A stretch of 64,000 nucleotides of DNA from positions 102,053 through 166,052 of the forward strand of contig NZ_JBDPZC010000011.1 of assembly GCF_039872765.1 (NCBI RefSeq), read 5' to 3'. Source of the DNA: Roseateles_B flavus. GTDB taxonomy: Bacteria > Pseudomonadota > Gammaproteobacteria > Burkholderiales > Burkholderiaceae_C. The notes beneath the pieces were generated by a model. It worked only from the letters and a program-made list of their open reading frames with translations, had not been told where the DNA came from and ran no database searches. Shown here in pieces: positions 19,357-28,708 of this stretch; the stretch's first letter is position 1; each line of letters opens with the position of its first letter. A program made the position numbers and the translations under genes.

Positions 19357-19677
19357 ATGTATCGATTCAAGTCCAAGGCTGCGGCCGATGTGATCTACCT
19401 GCCTGAGGCCGCCCGCCAGGTCCTCGAAGCCCTGCGCCGCGAGCCGGCGCAGCAGGGCATCATCGAGGTGGCTGACCTCCCCGCGGCGCAGCAGGCCCTG
19501 CTGGCCGCCGTGGAGGTCGACGAGGCCGCATTCGCCGCCCTGGTGGCCGAGGCCGAGGCCCAGGGCGAGCCGCCGCCCCGGCGCCAGGGCATCACCCTGA
19601 GGCAGCGGGTCTGGCCCCTGCTGGACATGCTGCGCCTGAGCGAGGCCGAGCGGGCCGATGTCATCTGGCAAGGCTGA
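19357..19677 (+). CDS. DUF1840 family protein
   Basis: A 106-residue acidic protein of the betaproteobacterial DUF1840 family, recognisable from the start MYRFKSKAAADVIYLPEAA, the Glu/Ala-rich middle and the closing TLRQRVWPLLDMLRL. Function is unknown. Its stop lies 6 bp before the histidine phosphatase gene, so the two are probably co-transcribed. Confidence 0.85.
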   Translation: MYRFKSKAAADVIYLPEAARQVLEALRREPAQQGIIEVADLPAAQQALLAAVEVDEAAFAALVAEAEAQGEPPPRRQGITLRQRVWPLLDMLRLSEAERADVIWQG

Positions 19678-19683
19678 AGGCCC

Positions 19684-20325
19684 ATGGACGGACTGGATGA
19701 GGTCACCCGGCTGGTCTGCGTTCGCCACGGGCAGACCGACTGGAATGCGCAGGGGCGCATCCAGGGCCAGTTGGACATCGACCTGAACCCGCTGGGCCAG
19801 GCCCAGGCCCAGGCCCTGGCCGCGGCCCTGCAGGACGAGGGCCTGGACCAGGTGGTCTGCAGCGATCTGCGGCGTTGCCGCCAGACCCTGGCTCCCCTGC
19901 TCTTGCAGCGCACCCTGCCCGTCCGCTGGCATGCCGGGCTGCGCGAGCGCTCCTTCGGCGACTTCCAGGGGCAGACCTGGGTCGAGCTTGCCGCGCGCGA
20001 GCCGGAGGCGCTGCAGCGCTGGAAGTCCCGGGACCCCGACTTCTCGGCGCCCGGCGGCGAGTCGCTGCGGGCGTTCAGCGAGCGCGTGCTGGCGGTGGTG
20101 CGCGAACTGGCGGCGGCCCATGCGGGCCAGACCCTGCTGCTGGTGACACACGGTGGGGTCCTGGACTGCCTGTACCGGGCGGCCCTGGGACTGGACCTCC
20201 AGGCCGCCCGCAGCTGGCGCCTGGGCAATGCCGCCATCAACCGCCTGATGGTTTCCGGCGGCCGGCTGCACCTGGTGGGCTGGGCCGACGAAACGCATCT
20301 CCCGGCGCTCCCGGCATCGGCCTGA
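19684..20325 (+). CDS. Histidine phosphatase family protein (GpmB/CobC-like)
   Basis: A 213-residue member of the phosphoglycerate mutase-like superfamily. The phospho-histidine motif VCVRHGQTDWN is at residues 11-21. Arg and Glu partners occur in CSDLRRCRQT and LRERSFGDFQG, and the second His in LLLVTHGGVLDCL. The substrate may be a sugar phosphate or nucleotide-loop phosphate and is not determined by sequence. It follows the DUF1840 gene in the same transcription unit. Confidence 0.9.
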   Translation: MDGLDEVTRLVCVRHGQTDWNAQGRIQGQLDIDLNPLGQAQAQALAAALQDEGLDQVVCSDLRRCRQTLAPLLLQRTLPVRWHAGLRERSFGDFQGQTWVELAAREPEALQRWKSRDPDFSAPGGESLRAFSERVLAVVRELAAAHAGQTLLLVTHGGVLDCLYRAALGLDLQAARSWRLGNAAINRLMVSGGRLHLVGWADETHLPALPASA

Positions 20326-20381
20326 CGCTTTTGCCGGCCCCCGGCGACAAATCCTTGCACCAGACCTGCCAGAAGTGACTG

Positions 20382-20432
20382 TTGCAAATTCGCGTCGCGG
20401 GGGCTTCGGTCAAACCCTAGGGCTCCTATACT
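20382..20432 (+). promoter_or_regulatory. Porin promoter region
   Basis: TATACT at 20427-20432 is a strong -10 candidate 67 bp before the porin start. The -35 is weak: TTCGGT at 20405-20410 has a 16-bp gap, and TTGCAA at 20382 is too far. The long leader before the ATG is relatively AT-rich. Confidence 0.45.
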
Positions 20433-20498
20433 GCCGCCACATTCCGCGTGACAAGACCGGGTGATTCAACCCGGCACAACCTCAACCTACAAAGGCAA

Positions 20499-21434
20499 AT
20501 GATGAAGAAGATCGCTCTCGTCGCCGCTCTGGCCGCTGTTTCGGCTTCGGCTTTCGCTCAAAGCTCCGTGACCCTGTGGGGCCGCATGAATACCACCGTC
20601 GAAAGCCAGAAGTTTGGCACCGGTGACCGCAAGGTGGTTGTGCAGAACAACTCGTCGCGTATCGGCCTGAAGGGTGCCGAAGACCTGGGCGGCGGCCTGA
20701 AGGCCAGCTTCGCACTGGAACACGGTCTGAACTCTGACACCGGTGCTCAAACCAGCCCTGGCGCTTTCTGGAACCGTGAAGCCCAAGTGCAACTGTCGGG
20801 CTCCTTCGGTGCTGTGCGTCTGGGCCAGTGGACCCATGGCTCCTACTTTGCCGTTGCTGACTACATCAGCATGCACAACCACGACACCGGCACTTCTTCC
20901 GATGCTCTGCTGAGCTACATCGGCGGCAATGCCAACAAGGTGGGCTACTTCACCCCGAACATCGACGGCTTCGTGGGCGAAATCACCATGGGCGCTGGCG
21001 AAGGCGCTGCTCCCCGCGTGCTGGATCTGTCCGGTAACTACGACCAGGGCCCTCTGCACCTGGGTGCCGGCTTCACCAAGCAAGGTTCCAACAAGCAATA
21101 CGCTGGCCGTGCCCTGTATGAACTGGGTGAGTTCACTGTGGGTGCTTACCTGCAGCGTGAAGACATGGACGGCAACACCCGCAACATCTGGCGTCTGGCC
21201 GGCATGTACACCATGGGCGCTTCCGAGTTCCACGTGAACCTGGGCAGCACCAGCAAGAGCAGCGACTTCGACACCCTGCACAAGGGCACCAACAAGGCTA
21301 CGCAGCTGACCCTGGGTTACAACTACAACCTGAGCAAGCGCACCAAGGTCTACGGTTTCTTCACCAAGGTCGACAGCAAGACCAACGGCGACGATTTCAA
21401 CAGCCTGGCTGCCGGCATCCGCCACAACTTCTAA
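20499..21434 (+). CDS. Gram-negative trimeric porin
   Basis: A 311-residue outer-membrane porin of the betaproteobacterial general porin family (porin_4). It begins with a signal peptide (MMKKIALVAALAAVSASAFAQ) followed by the typical SSVTLWGRMN first strand and LGLxxxEDLGGGLKASFALEHG-like segment. It ends RHNF with the usual C-terminal Phe. Two consecutive ATG codons are present, with AAAGG just upstream. Codon use differs from its neighbours, with many GCT, GGT, CGT and CTG codons and lower GC, as expected for a very highly expressed gene. A strong terminator follows. Confidence 0.95.
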   Translation: MMKKIALVAALAAVSASAFAQSSVTLWGRMNTTVESQKFGTGDRKVVVQNNSSRIGLKGAEDLGGGLKASFALEHGLNSDTGAQTSPGAFWNREAQVQLSGSFGAVRLGQWTHGSYFAVADYISMHNHDTGTSSDALLSYIGGNANKVGYFTPNIDGFVGEITMGAGEGAAPRVLDLSGNYDQGPLHLGAGFTKQGSNKQYAGRALYELGEFTVGAYLQREDMDGNTRNIWRLAGMYTMGASEFHVNLGSTSKSSDFDTLHKGTNKATQLTLGYNYNLSKRTKVYGFFTKVDSKTNGDDFNSLAAGIRHNF

Positions 21435-21456
21435 TCCCTCGGGATCAGAAAGTGCA

Positions 21457-21483
21457 AAAGGCGACCTTCGGGTCGCCTTTTTT
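21457..21483. terminator. Bidirectional terminator between porin and ruvB
   Basis: AAAAGGCGACC - TTCG - GGTCGCCTTTTTT: an 11-bp perfect stem with a TTCG tetraloop. The A-run on the left makes it usable for the convergent ruvAB operon as well. Confidence 0.9.
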
Positions 21484-21527
21484 CATTCTGTTGCGCCTCT
21501 TGCGATCCCTGAGCGCGCCGCCATTCG

Positions 21528-22583
<1,056 letters not shown>

Positions 22584-22627
22584 GGCGGCTCAGGGGGCGT
22601 GGACGTGGGGCGGCAGGGGGCGGGTTC

Positions 22628-23200
22628 TCAGCGGTTCAGGGACTTCAGCGCCAGCTTGATGCCCTCGCTGACGCCCACGTCGGCGGGCAGCTGCTTGAGC
22701 GCGGCGGCGGCTTCCTTGTCGCTGTAGCCCAGGGCCTGCAGGGCCTGGAGGATGTCGGCCTGGCTGTCGCTGGCCTCGCTGGCAGGCAGGGCGAGGTCGG
22801 GCCCCAGCTTGCCCTTGAGCTCCAGCAGCAGGCGTTCCGCTGTCTTCTTGCCAATGCCCGGCACCTTCACCAGGCGGCCGGCTTCCTGCAGGCTCACCGC
22901 CTGAGCCAGGTCGGCCACGCTGAGGCCGGACAGGATGGACAGCGCGGTGCGCGGGCCCACGCCGCTGATCTTGATCAGCAGGCGGAAGGTGGCGCGCTCT
23001 TCGGCGCTGAGGAAGCCGAAGAGGATCTGGGCGTCCTCGCGCACCACGAAGTGCGTCAGCAGACTCACCCGTTCGCCCAGGTTCGGCAGGTTGAAGAAGG
23101 TGCTCATGGGCACGTCGACTTCATAGCCGACGCCCTGCACGTCGATGAGCACGAGCGGGGGCGATTTTTCCGCGATGACGCCCGTGAGCCTTCCAATCAT
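22628..23200 (-). CDS. ruvA: Holliday junction branch migration complex subunit RuvA
   Basis: A 190-residue junction-binding protein. It has an N-terminal OB-fold (MIGRLTGVIAEKSPPLVLIDVQGVGYEV), tandem helix-hairpin-helix motifs (LIKISGVGPRTALSILSG and LVKVPGIGKKTAERLL) and a C-terminal three-helix domain that contacts RuvB. The length is normal. It is the first gene of the ruvAB unit. Confidence 0.98.
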   Translation of the reverse strand: MIGRLTGVIAEKSPPLVLIDVQGVGYEVDVPMSTFFNLPNLGERVSLLTHFVVREDAQILFGFLSAEERATFRLLIKISGVGPRTALSILSGLSVADLAQAVSLQEAGRLVKVPGIGKKTAERLLLELKGKLGPDLALPASEASDSQADILQALQALGYSDKEAAAALKQLPADVGVSEGIKLALKSLNR

Positions 23201-23255
23201 CGGGCGATTATCGGGGGCTTCGCTGCGCAGGGCGGTGCCCGCTCGCCGTGGACGC

Positions 23256-23909
23256 TCAGTTGCGGCCGAAGAGGCCCAGGCGCTGGGCTTCCAGCGCCGC
23301 CTCGGCCCGCGAGGACACGTTGAGCTTGCGATAGATCTGCTTCACGTAGTCGGCGATGGTGTGGCGGGACAGGCCCAGCTGCACGCCGATCTCGGGCAGG
23401 GTGAAGCCCTTGGCCACGCGCAGCAGCACCTCGGTCTCGCGCTCGGTGAGGGAGACCTCGATCAACTGCGGTGAAGCCTGCGGGCGACGCTGCGAGTTGA
23501 AATGCGCGATCACCTTGCGGGCGATGGAGGGCGACAGCGGCGGCTCGCCCTGGCTGATTCGCTGCAGCTGCTCCACCAGCAGCTCCCGGGCCTGCTCCTT
23601 CAGCAAGTAGCCGAAGGCGCCGGCCTGCAGGGCCGGGAAGATGTGCTCATCGTCGTCGTGGATGGTGACGATCACCGACTGCACCTCGGGCTGCTTCTCG
23701 CGCAGGGCGGCGACCACGTCCACCCCCGAGCCGTCAGGCAGGCCCAGGTCCAGCAGGGCCAGGGTGAAGCGCTGGCTGTTGATGTGCTGCAGGGCGTCCT
23801 GCACCCGAGAGCATTCGGTGATCACGGCATTGGTGAAGACCTGGCTCACCAGGGTCTTGAGCCAGGCGCGGATTTCCGGAATGTCTTCGAGCAGCAGGAT
23901 GTTGTTCAT
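23256..23909 (-). CDS. NarL/LuxR-type response regulator
   Basis: A 217-residue two-component regulator. It has a receiver domain with acidic residues near the N-terminus (LLLEDI) and phosphoacceptor Asp54 in LLDLGLPDGSG. A C-terminal LuxR-type helix-turn-helix follows (LTERETEVLLRVAKG to YRKLNVSSRAEA). The ATG giving MNNILLLED was chosen; the ribosome-binding site is weak. It lies 111 bp downstream of a 7TM histidine kinase with a HisKA_3 domain, the kinase class that pairs with NarL regulators, so the two are very likely partners. The target genes are unknown. Confidence 0.92.
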   Translation of the reverse strand: MNNILLLEDIPEIRAWLKTLVSQVFTNAVITECSRVQDALQHINSQRFTLALLDLGLPDGSGVDVVAALREKQPEVQSVIVTIHDDDEHIFPALQAGAFGYLLKEQARELLVEQLQRISQGEPPLSPSIARKVIAHFNSQRRPQASPQLIEVSLTERETEVLLRVAKGFTLPEIGVQLGLSRHTIADYVKQIYRKLNVSSRAEAALEAQRLGLFGRN

Positions 23910-24020
23910 GATGTTTTCTGGGTGTTGGCGGGCTCTGTGCGGGCCCCGGGCCTGACGATCAGGCAACAGTATGCCTTTTGGCGGTCGCGCGCCAGTCCCG
24001 GGCAGATCCCGATGGGTGGA

Positions 24021-25916
24021 TCAGAGCGGAATCGTGAGGCGGATGATGGTGCCCATGCCGGCGCCGGACTCCACCAGGCACTGCCCCTGCATCTGCTTGG
24101 CCCGGGCCTTCATGCTGGCCATGCCGTGGCCCTTGTCCAGGCGGCCGTCCAGCTCCATGGGAATGCCCTGGCCGTTGTCCTGGATGATCACCTGGAAGTC
24201 GCCGCCCTGCACATTGCAGCTGACCGTGCAGTGGGTGGCACCGCTGTGCTTGATGATGTTGCTGACGGATTCGCGCAGGATGCGGGTCGTCTGCACATAG
24301 GCGCGGGCGGGCAGGGTGTGCTCCACGTCCTCGGCGGGGGACTTCCACTCGGCATTGATATTGGCCTGACCCAGGCGCGAGACCAGCTCGGCCCGCCAGT
24401 CGCCCAGGGCGTCCAGCAGGTGCACCGGCTTGCCGGTGAGGCCGCGCACCGAGAGCCGCATCTCCTCCAGCGCCTCGCGGGCCAGCGTGGAAATGCGGTC
24501 TGATTCGCTGGTGTGGACGATGGTCAGCAGCTTGGCGCCCAGGTCGTCGTGCAGGTCGGCGGCAATGCGCTTGCGCTCCCGCTCGGTGACCTGCTCCAGC
24601 TTCTGCTCAGCCATCTGCGCATAGCTGCGCTCGATCTCGGCAAGCTTCTCCGCCATGCGCTGCTCCAGCTGCACATGCTTGTGCTCGGCGACCTTGCGGG
24701 CGCGGGCCACGCAGACCGTGGCATGCAGGCCCAGGCCCATCATCAGCAGGGGCACGGCCAGGGGCGTCATCGGCACGATCAGCGGCGCCTGCAGCTGCGA
24801 GAGCAGCAGCTCCAGCAGCACCGCCGCGATGGCCAGGGCCAGCAGGGTGCAGACCACGGCGAAGTCCCGGCGCTGCACGCTCGCGTCCAGGGGGCGGGCC
24901 AGGACGGCCTGCCAGCGCAGCCACAGATGGAAGCCCATGCCGGCCATCAGCTCGGCGGCCAGCAGGGTGGTCCACATGCTGGCCACGATGAAGTGAAGCG
25001 CCGGCCCCACGGCCATCAGGCTCAGGGGGACCAGGGCGCACTGAGCCAGCAGCAGGGCGTTGAGCCGGCCATTGCGCCAACCCATCTCCAGCAGCAGGAA
25101 CTGCAGCGCGAACAGGGTGATCAGGGGCAGGCAGGTGGACAGACCGATCTCCAGCCAGTGCCGCGGCAGCGGCAGCGAGCCGATCCAGAAGCGGGTGGAC
25201 AGCAGCACCCAGGCCAGCATCAGCCCGGAAAGGAAGAGCAGGTGCCGCTCGCGGCGATACAGGATGGCCAGCACGCCGGTGGTGACGGCCATCATGACCA
25301 GCATGGCATTGAGTGCCTTGGGCAGGCCCTGCCGCCAGAAGCTGGCCCGCGCATGACGCTGCGACAGCTGCTCCAGCGGGCCGATCTCCACCACGCTCAG
25401 CCGGGCACTGCGCTGGCTGGAATTGAGCTGCTGGCGGGCATAGCCGGCCAGCTGGACGTCCAGCAGATTGCCCTGGGTCCGCAGGAGCTCGGTGGGCAGG
25501 GGCACCAGCAAGGGCTCGTAGCAGTGGTCCGTGATGGGGTCCACCATGCGGCCCTGGGCCAGCAGGCTGATGCCGTTGAAGCGCACCCGCACATTGCTGC
25601 AGGCCTGGGCGATGTAGGCGGCCATGGCGCCCGGAGCCTGCGCGGTGGGCAGGTCGAAGGCGAGGCGGTACCACAGCGGATGCTGCGCGTACTGCGACGG
25701 CGCTTCCTGGCGGCTCTGGTGCCAGTCATGCGGCAGAGCCTGGAGGGACAGCGCGGCCTGCTCGGGAAACTGGGTCTCGCTGCCCTCGGCCACCAGGGCC
25801 TGCTGAAGGAGCAGGTTCTGGGCCTGGGCCTGGCCCGGCAGCAGCCCAGGCACCAGGCTCAGCAGGGCCACGCCCAGCAGGAGAGGAAGTCGCAGCAGAA
25901 AGGAGTGGATGCTCAT
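24021..25916 (-). CDS. 7TMR-DISM sensor histidine kinase
   Basis: A 631-residue membrane sensor kinase. It has a signal peptide (to about residue 33), then a periplasmic jelly-roll 7TMR-DISM extracellular domain (about 40-195). Seven predicted transmembrane helices (about 205-405) and a short coiled coil follow. A HisKA_3 dimerisation domain with phospho-acceptor His456 in RIAADLHDDLGAKL and a C-terminal HATPase (N-box RESVSNIIKHS, G-box DNGQGIP) complete it. DISM domains are thought to sense carbohydrates or other small ligands. It is upstream of, and on the same strand as, its probable NarL-type partner. It is divergent from phoH. Confidence 0.92.
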   Translation of the reverse strand: MSIHSFLLRLPLLLGVALLSLVPGLLPGQAQAQNLLLQQALVAEGSETQFPEQAALSLQALPHDWHQSRQEAPSQYAQHPLWYRLAFDLPTAQAPGAMAAYIAQACSNVRVRFNGISLLAQGRMVDPITDHCYEPLLVPLPTELLRTQGNLLDVQLAGYARQQLNSSQRSARLSVVEIGPLEQLSQRHARASFWRQGLPKALNAMLVMMAVTTGVLAILYRRERHLLFLSGLMLAWVLLSTRFWIGSLPLPRHWLEIGLSTCLPLITLFALQFLLLEMGWRNGRLNALLLAQCALVPLSLMAVGPALHFIVASMWTTLLAAELMAGMGFHLWLRWQAVLARPLDASVQRRDFAVVCTLLALAIAAVLLELLLSQLQAPLIVPMTPLAVPLLMMGLGLHATVCVARARKVAEHKHVQLEQRMAEKLAEIERSYAQMAEQKLEQVTERERKRIAADLHDDLGAKLLTIVHTSESDRISTLAREALEEMRLSVRGLTGKPVHLLDALGDWRAELVSRLGQANINAEWKSPAEDVEHTLPARAYVQTTRILRESVSNIIKHSGATHCTVSCNVQGGDFQVIIQDNGQGIPMELDGRLDKGHGMASMKARAKQMQGQCLVESGAGMGTIIRLTIPL

Positions 25917-26078
25917 GGGTGGTTGGAGGCGTGCCAGGGCTGGGCCGGGACCGATTGTGCCGAAGCTCTGGTGACAGCGGCCGGGCCGTCCTCCGACATG
26001 GGGGCAAGGCGGGACGCAAGGCGGGCAGGAGCCCGGCGACAATAGCCGCCTGATTCCGACCGCGACGAAGGGTCCGCC

Positions 26079-27110
26079 TTGATACTGCGCCACGTTTTTA
26101 CCCCCGCCGACAACAAACGTCTCTCCCATCTGTGCGGGGGGCTGGACGACCATCTGCGCCAGATCGAGGCCGCCATGGACGTGCGCATCACGCGCCGTGG
26201 CGAGGCCTTCCGCATCGAGGGGCACAAGGCCGCCGCCGAGCACAGCCTGCAGCTGCTGCAGAGCCTCTACGACGCCGCCCGCAAACCCATTGCCCCGGAA
26301 AGCCTGCAGCTGGCCATCCTGGAGGCCACCCAGCAGCTGGCCGAGGCCCTGGGCGCCCGCAAGCCACGCCGTGCCGAGGTCGCCGAGCCTCTGCCGGATG
26401 CGCAAGGCGTGGTGCTGCGCACACGCCGCGCCGACCTCGCCGGCCGCACGCCCAACCAGCACGGCTACCTGCGCAATATCCTGAACCACGACATCACCTT
26501 CGGCCTGGGCCCGGCCGGCACCGGCAAGACCTTCCTGGCCGTGGCCTGCGCCGTGGACGCGCTGGAGCGTTCGCAGGTGCAGCGCATCATCCTGACCCGC
26601 CCGGCCGTCGAGGCCGGCGAGCGCCTGGGCTTCCTGCCCGGCGATCTGACGCAGAAGGTGGACCCCTACCTGCGCCCGCTCTATGACGCGCTCTACGACC
26701 TCATGGGCTTCGACCGCGTCAGCAAGGCCTTCGAGAAGGGCCAGCTGGAGATCGCGCCCCTGGCCTTCATGCGCGGCCGCACGCTCAACCACGCCTTCGT
26801 GATCCTGGACGAAGCCCAGAACACCACGCCCGAGCAGATGAAGATGTTCCTCACCCGCATCGGCTTTGGCAGCAAGTGCGTGGTGACCGGCGACACCAGC
26901 CAGATCGACCTGCCCAAGGGCACGCTCAGCGGTCTGGTCGATGCCGAGCGCGTGCTGAAGAAGGTACGCGGCATTGCCATGACGCACTTCACCTCGGCCG
27001 ACGTGGTGCGCCACCCGTTGGTGGCCCGCATCGTCGAGGCCTACGAGGCCCGCACCAAGGCTGAGAACAGGAAGCAGGCCGCTGCCGGCAGCCATGGAGC
27101 CCGCGCATGA
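26079..27110 (+). CDS. PhoH family ATPase/helicase-like protein
   Basis: A 343-residue PhoH-like protein (PhoH/YbeZ), thought to work with YbeY in RNA and ribosome quality control. Walker A is GLGPAGTGKTFLAVA and Walker B is AFVILDEAQNTTPEQ, followed by VTGDTSQIDLP. A KH-like N-terminal region precedes the ATPase domain. The first codon is TTG at 26079, which gives the family-typical start ILRHVFTPADN; no ATG is available nearby. It overlaps ybeY by 4 bp (ATGA). Confidence 0.94.
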   Translation: MILRHVFTPADNKRLSHLCGGLDDHLRQIEAAMDVRITRRGEAFRIEGHKAAAEHSLQLLQSLYDAARKPIAPESLQLAILEATQQLAEALGARKPRRAEVAEPLPDAQGVVLRTRRADLAGRTPNQHGYLRNILNHDITFGLGPAGTGKTFLAVACAVDALERSQVQRIILTRPAVEAGERLGFLPGDLTQKVDPYLRPLYDALYDLMGFDRVSKAFEKGQLEIAPLAFMRGRTLNHAFVILDEAQNTTPEQMKMFLTRIGFGSKCVVTGDTSQIDLPKGTLSGLVDAERVLKKVRGIAMTHFTSADVVRHPLVARIVEAYEARTKAENRKQAAAGSHGARA

Positions 27111-27553
27111 GCCGTCCTGACCTCAGCCTGTCCCTGCAGTTTGCCGATGCCCGCCACCGTGCCGAGCTGCCGCGCCACAAGGTGCAGCGCTGGATCCGCG
27201 CGGCGCTGGAGTTGCCAGGCGAGATCGCCGTGCGCATCGTCGACGCCGAGGAGGGCCGCCAGCTCAACAGGGAGTTCCGCGGCAAGGACTACGCCACCAA
27301 TGTGCTGACCTTCGACTACAGCCATGAGCCCGTGGTGGGTGCAGATCTGGTCATCTGTGCCGAGGTGGTCGAGCGCGAGGCCCGCGAGATGGGCCTGGAC
27401 CTGGTCGCGCACTATGCGCACATGCTGGTGCACGGCACCCTGCATGCCCAGGGCTACGACCACGAGGACGACGACGAGGCCGAGTGCATGGAAGCGCGTG
27501 AGACCGAGATCATGCTCGCCCTGGGCTTCGCCGACCCGTACCAGGCGCGCTGA
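27107..27553 (+). CDS. ybeY: Endoribonuclease YbeY (rRNA maturation factor)
   Basis: A 148-residue metal-dependent RNase involved in 16S rRNA 3'-end maturation and ribosome quality control. The zinc signature is HMLVHGTLHAQGYDHEDDDEA (H-x3-H-x5-H pattern), and YATNVLTFDYSHEP is also diagnostic. It overlaps phoH by 4 bp, the usual conserved pairing. Confidence 0.97.
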   Translation: MSRPDLSLSLQFADARHRAELPRHKVQRWIRAALELPGEIAVRIVDAEEGRQLNREFRGKDYATNVLTFDYSHEPVVGADLVICAEVVEREAREMGLDLVAHYAHMLVHGTLHAQGYDHEDDDEAECMEARETEIMLALGFADPYQAR

Positions 27554-27586
27554 AGCTCGAGGTGACGCCCGAGGCCTCGGCGGACC

Positions 27587-28681
27587 TCAGCTCTGGCTGC
27601 TGAGGTAGCGCTTGCGCCAGAAGAAGAGGCCCAGCCCCAGGCCCACGCCGCACATCACACCCACCGCGATCCAGAAGCCGGTGGCCTTGTGGATCAGGGG
27701 CAGGGTGTCGAAGTTCATGCCGAAGATGCCGGTGATCAGGTTCAGCGGCAGGAAGATGGCGGTGAGCACCGTCAGCGTCCGCATGATGTTGTTGGTGCGG
27801 TGCCCCAGGGCCGAGAAGTGCATCTGCACGGCGGACTCCGCCGAGCTCTCCAGCCGGCGCACATGGCTCAGCACCCGCTCCACATGCTCGAGCACGTCAC
27901 GCGAGCGCACGCGCAGCAGCTCGCGCTCGCGATCGGCGCGGGCGTCGTTCTCGGGCGGCCATTCGGCCAGGGCATCCAGCCATTCCTGCACGGCGCTGCG
28001 CTGGTCCTCGCAGATGTCCTCCAGCCGGTGCAGGGTGTCCCGGGCGGTCAGCAGGGCCGGCCATTCGCGGAAGTTGCTGTGCGGGTCGAAGAGCTGGCGC
28101 TGCAGGCCGGTCAGCTGGCGCGTCAGCAGGCGGCGCAGGTCCAGGTAGCTGTCGACCATGTGGTTGAGCATGCGCAGCATCAGCTCGGCGGGGCTGGTCG
28201 GCAGGCGGTTGCTGCCGCGCAGGTCGCGGCCTTCGTGCATCTGGCCCAGGCGGGCGGCGAAGAAGTCGCGCACCTGGCAGTCGCCGGGATGCACGCTCAG
28301 CAGCACGCGGTCGAAGACGGCGAAACCCACCGGGCTGGTGTCGATGGCCTGCAGCGAGCGCTCGATGGCCGCGGCCGAGACCGGCGACTCCTCGTCAGGC
28401 GTCTCCGTGCCAGGCGTGGTGGCCAGGCGGCGGAAGACCATCAGGTCGTACCAGGAGGTGTAATCGAAGTGCGAGGGCAGCTGCGCGTTGAGCAGGTCCG
28501 AGATGTGCAGGTCCACCAGCGGCGCGCCGCACCAGCGCTGCAGGGCCAGCTGCAGCTCCAGGCTGCGCAGGCTGAACTCCTCGCGGCTCAGCCCCACCCA
28601 CAGATAGCCGGTGGCGGGCAGGTCCTGGGGGAGCTGGGCGAGCTCGCTGAGCTGTTCGCCGTTGAGGAGGAAGAGACGCAA
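27587..28681 (-). CDS. CorA-family magnesium/cation transporter
   Basis: A 364-residue inner-membrane channel of the CorA/ZntB family. A large cytoplasmic N-terminal domain (1-300) is rich in long helices. Two C-terminal transmembrane helices follow, with the selectivity motif GMN in TGIFGMNFDTLP. The start is a TTG: the next upstream in-frame stop leaves no ATG or GTG, and no good ribosome-binding site is seen. It is 27 bp downstream of hemB on the same strand, so hemB transcription may read into it. Confidence 0.93.
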   Translation of the reverse strand: MRLFLLNGEQLSELAQLPQDLPATGYLWVGLSREEFSLRSLELQLALQRWCGAPLVDLHISDLLNAQLPSHFDYTSWYDLMVFRRLATTPGTETPDEESPVSAAAIERSLQAIDTSPVGFAVFDRVLLSVHPGDCQVRDFFAARLGQMHEGRDLRGSNRLPTSPAELMLRMLNHMVDSYLDLRRLLTRQLTGLQRQLFDPHSNFREWPALLTARDTLHRLEDICEDQRSAVQEWLDALAEWPPENDARADRERELLRVRSRDVLEHVERVLSHVRRLESSAESAVQMHFSALGHRTNNIMRTLTVLTAIFLPLNLITGIFGMNFDTLPLIHKATGFWIAVGVMCGVGLGLGLFFWRKRYLSSQS

Positions 28682-28708
28682 TTGCGGGCCTGTGCGCGAG
28701 CGCCGGAA

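Noticed and set aside
18010..20298. 762-codon minus-strand open frame opposite the GGDEF-EAL, DUF1840 and phosphatase genes
   Set aside because: Antisense frame in GC-rich DNA; it spans three well-supported genes and shows no domain.
24021..27095. A 1024-codon minus-strand open frame running through the kinase and on across phoH
   Set aside because: Only the kinase part from 25916 down is gene-like. The upstream extension is the antisense of phoH with compositional His/Gln/Gly-rich sequence.
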